The position numbers and the translations under genes were made by a program. From assembly GCA_032718475.1 (NCBI GenBank), contig JAUCBJ010005786.1, positions 1 through 23,612 on the forward strand: a DNA stretch of 23,612 bases, given 5' to 3'. Source of the DNA: Nemertoderma westbladi. Lineage: Eukaryota > Xenacoelomorpha > Nemertodermatida > Nemertodermatidae. Under the pieces are notes generated by a model that ran no database searches, had not been told where the DNA came from, and saw only the letters and a list, made by a program, of their open reading frames with translations. Shown here piece by piece: positions 19,349 through 23,612 of this stretch. Each line of letters starts with the position of its first letter. Position 1 is the stretch's first letter.

Positions 19349-20374
19349 CTAATTTTTTTGCACAATTTGAATATCAATAGCGCAATCCAAACAGACTGTA
19401 TTTTTATTCTTACACCTACAAGTTGTCAAGTGGTCCTTCAGCAACATTGTAATTAACGTACGTTGTTCCCTGTCTAAACTTAACCAAGCGTAAACGTCAT
19501 TGCAAAAGAGATCGAGAATAGCCAAGCCTTCCTGGTTCAATGGACACTGAAATAATTGTGGGCAATGGACCTCGGGTGGGGCAAAGGGAGCCACCGCAGC
19601 ATGGGGCGATAATTTCAGTCCAGAATCAAAGGATATCTCTTCTATTCTACCTCTCATGTTAGTCAACAACGATTGCATCAGCTCCACATGGGCAATCGAA
19701 TGAATAGGAACGTGACATTTTACTGTTATATTAAGACAATTGGACTTTTTAAGAATAGATTTAATATTGGCGTTTTTTTGGAAGGGAAGCTTCATCATAT
19801 GGTTAGTAATATTTGATGACATCAGCCTAGACCAGTAGCTGTTGGCAGAATACTGTGAAACTATAAGTTTCCCAAATATTTTCAGCATTCCATATAGTTT
19901 GGAAATCACCTCGTTGGAGATATTGTGATCGCATTTGATTACCTCGATAAAACAAAACAATGCGACCATATTAAACCCATCTGTATTGTTGTTATCTGGG
20001 ATCAGGACATATTGGTCCAAAGTAGTAAGGCAAGTATCTATAGTAACGTGAGGGTTAAAATCCACGTTGAATTTGCGCTTAAATATTTGCACAAATTTTT
20101 CAGCTTCGTCAGGATTTGGGTTAACCAAGGTCACGTGCAAATTTCCGACTCGCTTTAATATTTCCTCTGAAAGTTCAATCTCAATCAGGTTTCCTCCTAT
20201 TACTAGCAATGTGAAGGTCTGTCCGTGGTTCTCATGGAAACGCATGTCGCTAATGTGTTGCGGCATATCCTGCTTTATCCAAGAAATGACGTCATCGCTT
20301 TCTGTGCTGATTTGTTTATAAATATCCAGAGATTTCTTCTGCCAGTTTCGCGTGTTTGAACGACGATCGTCCAT
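19349..20374 (-). CDS. Histamine N-methyltransferase-like protein, single exon
   Basis: This 341-residue protein resembles histamine N-methyltransferase, a soluble SAM-dependent enzyme that methylates histamine in vertebrates. The order of segments fits: a helical N-terminus with YKQISTES (20-26; Glu25 aligns with a histamine-contacting Glu of human HNMT), the SAM-binding strand LLVIGGNLIEIEL (56-68), the acidic-loop region VNPNPDEAEKF (84-94), and MLKIFGKLIVSQ followed by SANSYWSRL (163-184). The C-terminus is cysteine-rich (CRCKNKNTVCLDC). Human HNMT is 292 residues, so this one is longer. The SAM loop is degenerate: GGN-LIE replaces the usual GGGxGE, and Asn85 stands where HNMT has an acidic ribose-binding residue; the substrate-contacting Gln of HNMT is also not evident. 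Methyl transfer is therefore uncertain. The ATG at 20374 has G at -3 and G at +4; the open frame extends 10 codons upstream without another ATG. There are no introns. Confidence 0.8.
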   Translation of the reverse strand: MDDRRSNTRNWQKKSLDIYKQISTESDDVISWIKQDMPQHISDMRFHENHGQTFTLLVIGGNLIEIELSEEILKRVGNLHVTLVNPNPDEAEKFVQIFKRKFNVDFNPHVTIDTCLTTLDQYVLIPDNNNTDGFNMVALFCFIEVIKCDHNISNEVISKLYGMLKIFGKLIVSQYSANSYWSRLMSSNITNHMMKLPFQKNANIKSILKKSNCLNITVKCHVPIHSIAHVELMQSLLTNMRGRIEEISFDSGLKLSPHAAVAPFAPPEVHCPQLFQCPLNQEGLAILDLFCNDVYAWLSLDREQRTLITMLLKDHLTTCRCKNKNTVCLDCAIDIQIVQKN

Positions 20375-20579
20375 AGCTAACAAACAATACGATGAGTGCG
20401 ACAACAGTAACTAAACGTCTGTTTGGGGCGGCAGCTAATAAATAGTAAATAATGCATTTATGGCATGTTGTACTCATGTAGACAGCGATGTGCTTAGCAT
20501 AGATCCATTGTAACTAAAGTACCGCTGCAGCAGTATTTTAAGGACACTCACTAGCTACCTACATAAAATCAACTATCTA

Positions 20580-21258
20580 CGACATACCGGGCATTATTAG
20601 TAGCCCGGGTCACCATTTTTCAAGATGTTTTAAAATATGATTTTTATGGATTATTTCATGAGTATAAATGTTCTCTAAACATCTTCTAAAGGTTTTTCAA
20701 TGAAAAACTTATGTTCTAGAACATTAGCTATGAATATCTAATTCCAACCAATAATGGTTAAATCAAGATCAGAATTGGGTTTCTTTGGAAATTATGAAAG
20801 GATTTCATATCATTTCATCAATTATCCATTGTTTTTGTAATAGATTATTAAGTTATGCACATTTTACAATTATTGATTTTCCTTCTTTACAATTCAATTA
20901 AGTGAAATAAATAGCTAATGTTCTAGAATAAAAATTTCATGATTTTTTTATTGGAAAATAATTAGGAAATTATGAAAGGATTTCATATCATTTCATCAAT
21001 TATCCATTGTTTTTGTAATAGATTATTAAGTTATGCACATTTTACAATTATTGATTTTCCTTCTTTACAATTCAATTAAGTGAAATAAATAGCTAATGTT
21101 CTAGAATAAAAATTTCATGATTTTTTTATTGGAAAATAATTAGAAGATGTTTAGAGGACATTTAACATGAAATAAACCATAAAAACCATATAAAAATATA
21201 TTTAAAAAAATCTTGAAAAATGGTGACCCGGACTAATACTAATGCCAACTTAATGTCG
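20580..21258. mobile_element. Foldback (MITE-like) element with an internal tandem duplication
   Basis: The ends are inverted repeats: GGGTCACCATTTTTCAAGAT on the left (20607-20626) is matched exactly by its complement on the right (21210-21229), within a 22-bp perfect core. Similarity extends outwards imperfectly to CGACAT at 20580 and 21258, and inwards for about 150 bp through ATGGATTATTTCATG, CTCTAAACATCTTCTAA and TTCTAGAACATTAGCTAT. The middle holds a nearly perfect direct duplication (listed separately). There is no transposase frame. No clean target duplication is seen, so the outer limits are approximate. Confidence 0.75.
20788..21143. repeat. Near-perfect tandem duplication of about 177 bp
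   Basis: Copies start at GGAAATTATGAAAGGATTTC at 20788 and 20965 and end in GGAAAATAATTAG. They appear almost identical over their whole length. The second copy continues into AAGATGTTTAGAGG, the right arm of the foldback element, so the duplication arose inside the element and probably recently. Confidence 0.85.
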
Positions 21259-21479
21259 GGTGGACTATATTCCAGAATAAAAGGTATCACATCATTGATT
21301 CGTTTTTTTTTTAGAAATGGGTGGGTATAACGTAAAAGTGCAAATATTGGCCTTTAATAATCTTTCATCATTTTGGCGCCTATGACCTGTAGACCATAGA
21401 TGGCAGCATGGCCTAGATCTTAATTGATAATTTAGCGTTGTTTTCTTAAACATAATTATTTTGGATGGAGCTGTTGAAA

Positions 21480-22490
21480 AATACTAGCTACATACGAATG
21501 ATAAGGTTAGCTACCGTGGTACGACATGGCCTACTATATATACGGCCTAACATGTTGTCGATTTGGCCTTAAAAAAATAGTTTTTTTTTACACTATTTTA
21601 ATATTTTGATATGGGGAGAGTTCTATAAATTGCCATTTGCTGCAATTTGGTCAACGGTCGTAATTGAAGTCTCTTCGTTAAGCAAGATACTAAATTTTAT
21701 GGTAGTGTTTTAGGTAGGTTTAGCTAGTAATTTCAACACTGGTTCCGACATCCTACTTCCCTCTATAAATTTTTTGTAGTAGCTAGTTCTTATTACTATT
21801 TGTATAGAAAATGTTCCAGAACATGTTAGCTATTCATTTCTAAAAAAGTTATGTTCTAGAACAAATATTTTTTGTACTAGAACATTTTTTAGAAAAAAAT
21901 CTGGATTCTATTTAAAACGCATGGAATCGTTCTAAAACGTGTTTAAAATCAATAAAAAAAATTTTTTTCAAAAAGTTTTTATTCACAATATTTTTTTTTC
22001 ACAATTTTTTTTATTGATTTTAAACACGTTTTAGAACGATTCCATGCTTTTTAAATAGAATCCAGATTTTTTTCTAAAAATGTTCTAGAACAAAAAATAT
22101 TTGTTCTAGAACATATTTTTTTTAAATTGAATAGCTAACATCTTCTGGAACATTTTCTATACAAATAGTAATAAGAATTAGCTACTAAAAAATATGTATA
22201 GAGGGAAGTAGGATGTCGGAACCAGTGTCGAAATTACTAGCTAAACCTACCTAAAACACTATAGCTACCATAAAATTTAGTATGTTGCTTAACGAAGAGA
22301 CTTCAATTACGTCCGTTGACCAAATTGCAGCAAATGACAATTTATAGAACTCTCCCCATATCAAAATTTTAAAATAGTGTAAAAAAATACTGGCCTCTTT
22401 TTTTAAGGCCAAATCGACAACATGTTAGGCCGTATATATAGTAGGCCATGGGTACCATGTAAACATTATCGGCTACTATATTAGCATTAA
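21480..22490. mobile_element. Long foldback element with arms of about 465 bp
   Basis: Left arm 21498-21963 and right arm 22003-22472 are inverse complements at roughly 90 percent by eye, with a loop of about 40 bases of T-rich DNA. Matching landmarks are GGCCTACTATATATACGGCC (about 21529) and its complement (about 22428), TCCTACTTCCCTCTATA, and AACGATTCCATG beside the loop. Weaker similarity continues outwards to about 21480 and 22490. Nested GTTCTAGAAC palindromes occur in both arms. There is no protein-coding frame. It could be a non-autonomous DNA element or a local inverted duplication; no target duplication is clear. Confidence 0.85.
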
Positions 22491-22937
22491 TTGTTTAAAC
22501 AAATTTCACTTTTGTAAAAAAAAAGCATAAAGCAAAAAGCATTTACCCAGCATAAATGAGTTCTAGAAATAAAATATAACTATTGACAATAATTAGGATA
22601 ATTAACTCGCTGTGGTGTTTATTTTCGCTACATTATGGATTATATTGGCTACATTTCAGCTGTTATCACATACAATTGCAAATTATTAATTAATATAAAT
22701 TATTTCCAAATAACTTATAATCCTGCAACACGAAACAAAGTGGAGGAAACCGACGGAATCCGTTGGAACTAGATGGCTTCTCTCGTTGCAAAAGAGGCGC
22801 CACTCGAACTCCCAAGGTTGAACTAATCATTCCTTACAAGGGCAGTTCGGCCGGATCGAAGACGGGACCTCGCCGTTAAAACTGACTGACAGAAATCTGT
22901 CAAGTATAGCGACAATGTAGCAAAACAACCTGGAGCA
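22491..22937. other. Intergenic DNA, no supported gene
   Basis: The first half is AT-rich. From about 22735 to 22900 composition becomes more balanced (CCGACGGAATCCGTTGGAAC, GGCCGGATCGAAGACGGGAC), which may mark an old repeat or part of the neighbouring possible exon's transcript, but I recognise nothing in it. Confidence 0.5.
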
Positions 22938-23162
22938 TTACGACCCTCGTCTCTTTTTGTCATAATCTACAGAAACCGACATCCACAAATTGATTCTGCG
23001 ATACCGAATCGGCACGGCGTCATGTGCAATATTTTCTGGAGACACTTTTAAAGTATCATAAACGTAAAATGCGAAGTCAGTCGCTAAATGGGTGTAAGTA
23101 AGATATTCTAACTCTTTAAAATGATGTTTATTAGGAACAGCATCACTGAAAATAAGATATAA
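22938..23162 (-). CDS. Possible terminal exon of an unrecognised gene
   Basis: On the minus strand the pyrimidine-rich stretch ACCTTATATCTTATTTTCAG (ending near 23163) looks like a good splice acceptor. It leads into an open frame of about 74 codons (DAVPNKHHFKELEYLTY..., ...YRRINLWMSVSVDYDKKRR) closed by TAA at 22938. Residue composition is balanced rather than low-complexity, which favours real coding sequence. An ATG at 23186 lies in the same frame upstream, so a short 82-residue single-exon protein is the alternative. I do not recognise the protein and can assign no function. Confidence 0.3.
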   Translation of the reverse strand, partial: LYLIFSDAVPNKHHFKELEYLTYTHLATDFAFYVYDTLKVSPENIAHDAVPIRYRRINLWMSVSVDYDKKRRGS

Positions 23163-23186
23163 GGTAAATAAACGTTTAAGTAACAT

Positions 23187-23612
23187 ATTACCTTTTGGAC
23201 AATATTGTATAGTAGAGGGAAAATTCCATAGTTAGATAAAAAGGTATACTTTATATTACGCCAGAGTGAAGTAATCTCTCAACAGTGAAAATAAAATAAG
23301 TGAATTTCAATTTATGTCTAAAAAGTCTTAGATTGGTAACAATTATTGATGATATTTAAATAAATTGTGATATTTTATTACAATTATTAATAAGTTATAC
23401 TTTGGTAGAACATCAGTATTTTAGGTTACTTCACTATCTGAACATTGGATTGGGTGGGCGAAGAATTCCAGATCCAGAATAGCGGACTCGGATGTTGTTT
23501 GAACACTATTGGTAGGCCTATATGTATTGAATACTGGTCAATGTGTGTCTGTGTACTATGTAAGAGCTGTCTGGGTCAGTATGGCATGTCTGCGTGCCGT
23601 ATAGGGTATATT
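23187..23612. other. AT-rich intergenic DNA, no supported gene
   Basis: I see no gene or structured element. A fragment GGGCGAAGAATTCCAGA near 23456 weakly recalls the GAAGAATACCAG word of the 8.4-8.7 kb repeats. If the possible exon upstream is real, this would be its intron. Confidence 0.5.

Noticed and set aside
20375-20404. Extension of the HNMT-like protein by ten codons upstream
   Set aside because: The frame is open but begins at TTG; the first ATG is at 20374 with good start context.

Overview
This window looks like nuclear DNA of an animal, probably an invertebrate deuterostome such as an echinoderm or hemichordate; the phylum is a low-confidence inference. The evidence is an unmistakable Dishevelled gene, a histamine N-methyltransferase-like gene, non-LTR retrotransposon relics, a tRNA-derived SINE head, foldback DNA elements and long minisatellites. 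Most of the rest is AT-rich, non-coding and full of microsatellite and palindromic words. There are no bacterial operons, ribosome binding sites or CRISPR arrays.

Layout. 1-2569: AT-rich intergenic DNA with a small two-copy repeat. 2570-5064: a minus-strand LINE reverse-transcriptase relic, split by a 1,146-bp non-autonomous DNA element (3520-4665) with an 8-bp target duplication. 5065-7334: intergenic DNA with a 42-bp three-copy repeat. 7335-9127: a segment bounded by 43-bp perfect inverted repeats that contain ATCTG pentamers; inside are a 72-bp tandem repeat, a family of inverted CTGGTATTCTTC words and a SINE head. 10057-11934: an intact single-exon Dishevelled gene on the plus strand, much richer in GC than its surroundings. 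11935-13240: a 30-bp minisatellite (42 exact periods) that starts at the Dishevelled stop codon. 14156-15204: a second minisatellite of 43 bp (24 exact periods), each unit carrying a perfect 9-bp hairpin. 16566-16950: a 52/53-bp tandem repeat next to a small reverse-transcriptase relic. 17567-17660: a 22-bp tandem repeat. 19349-20374: a single-exon HNMT-like methyltransferase on the minus strand. 20580-21258 and about 21480-22490: two adjacent foldback elements sharing a TTCTAGAAC-rich vocabulary. 22938-23162: a possible minus-strand exon of unknown identity.

The two confident genes are functionally unrelated: Dishevelled is a cytoplasmic Wnt and planar-polarity scaffold, and the HNMT-like protein is a soluble SAM-dependent methyltransferase-fold protein. 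They share one property: each lies in one open exon although vertebrate members of these families have many introns. I found no wholly new multi-gene system. The most unusual material is structural: a minisatellite that appears to overlap the last codons of Dishevelled, two indel-free minisatellites within 1 kb of each other, the nested element with its target duplication, and the paired foldback elements.
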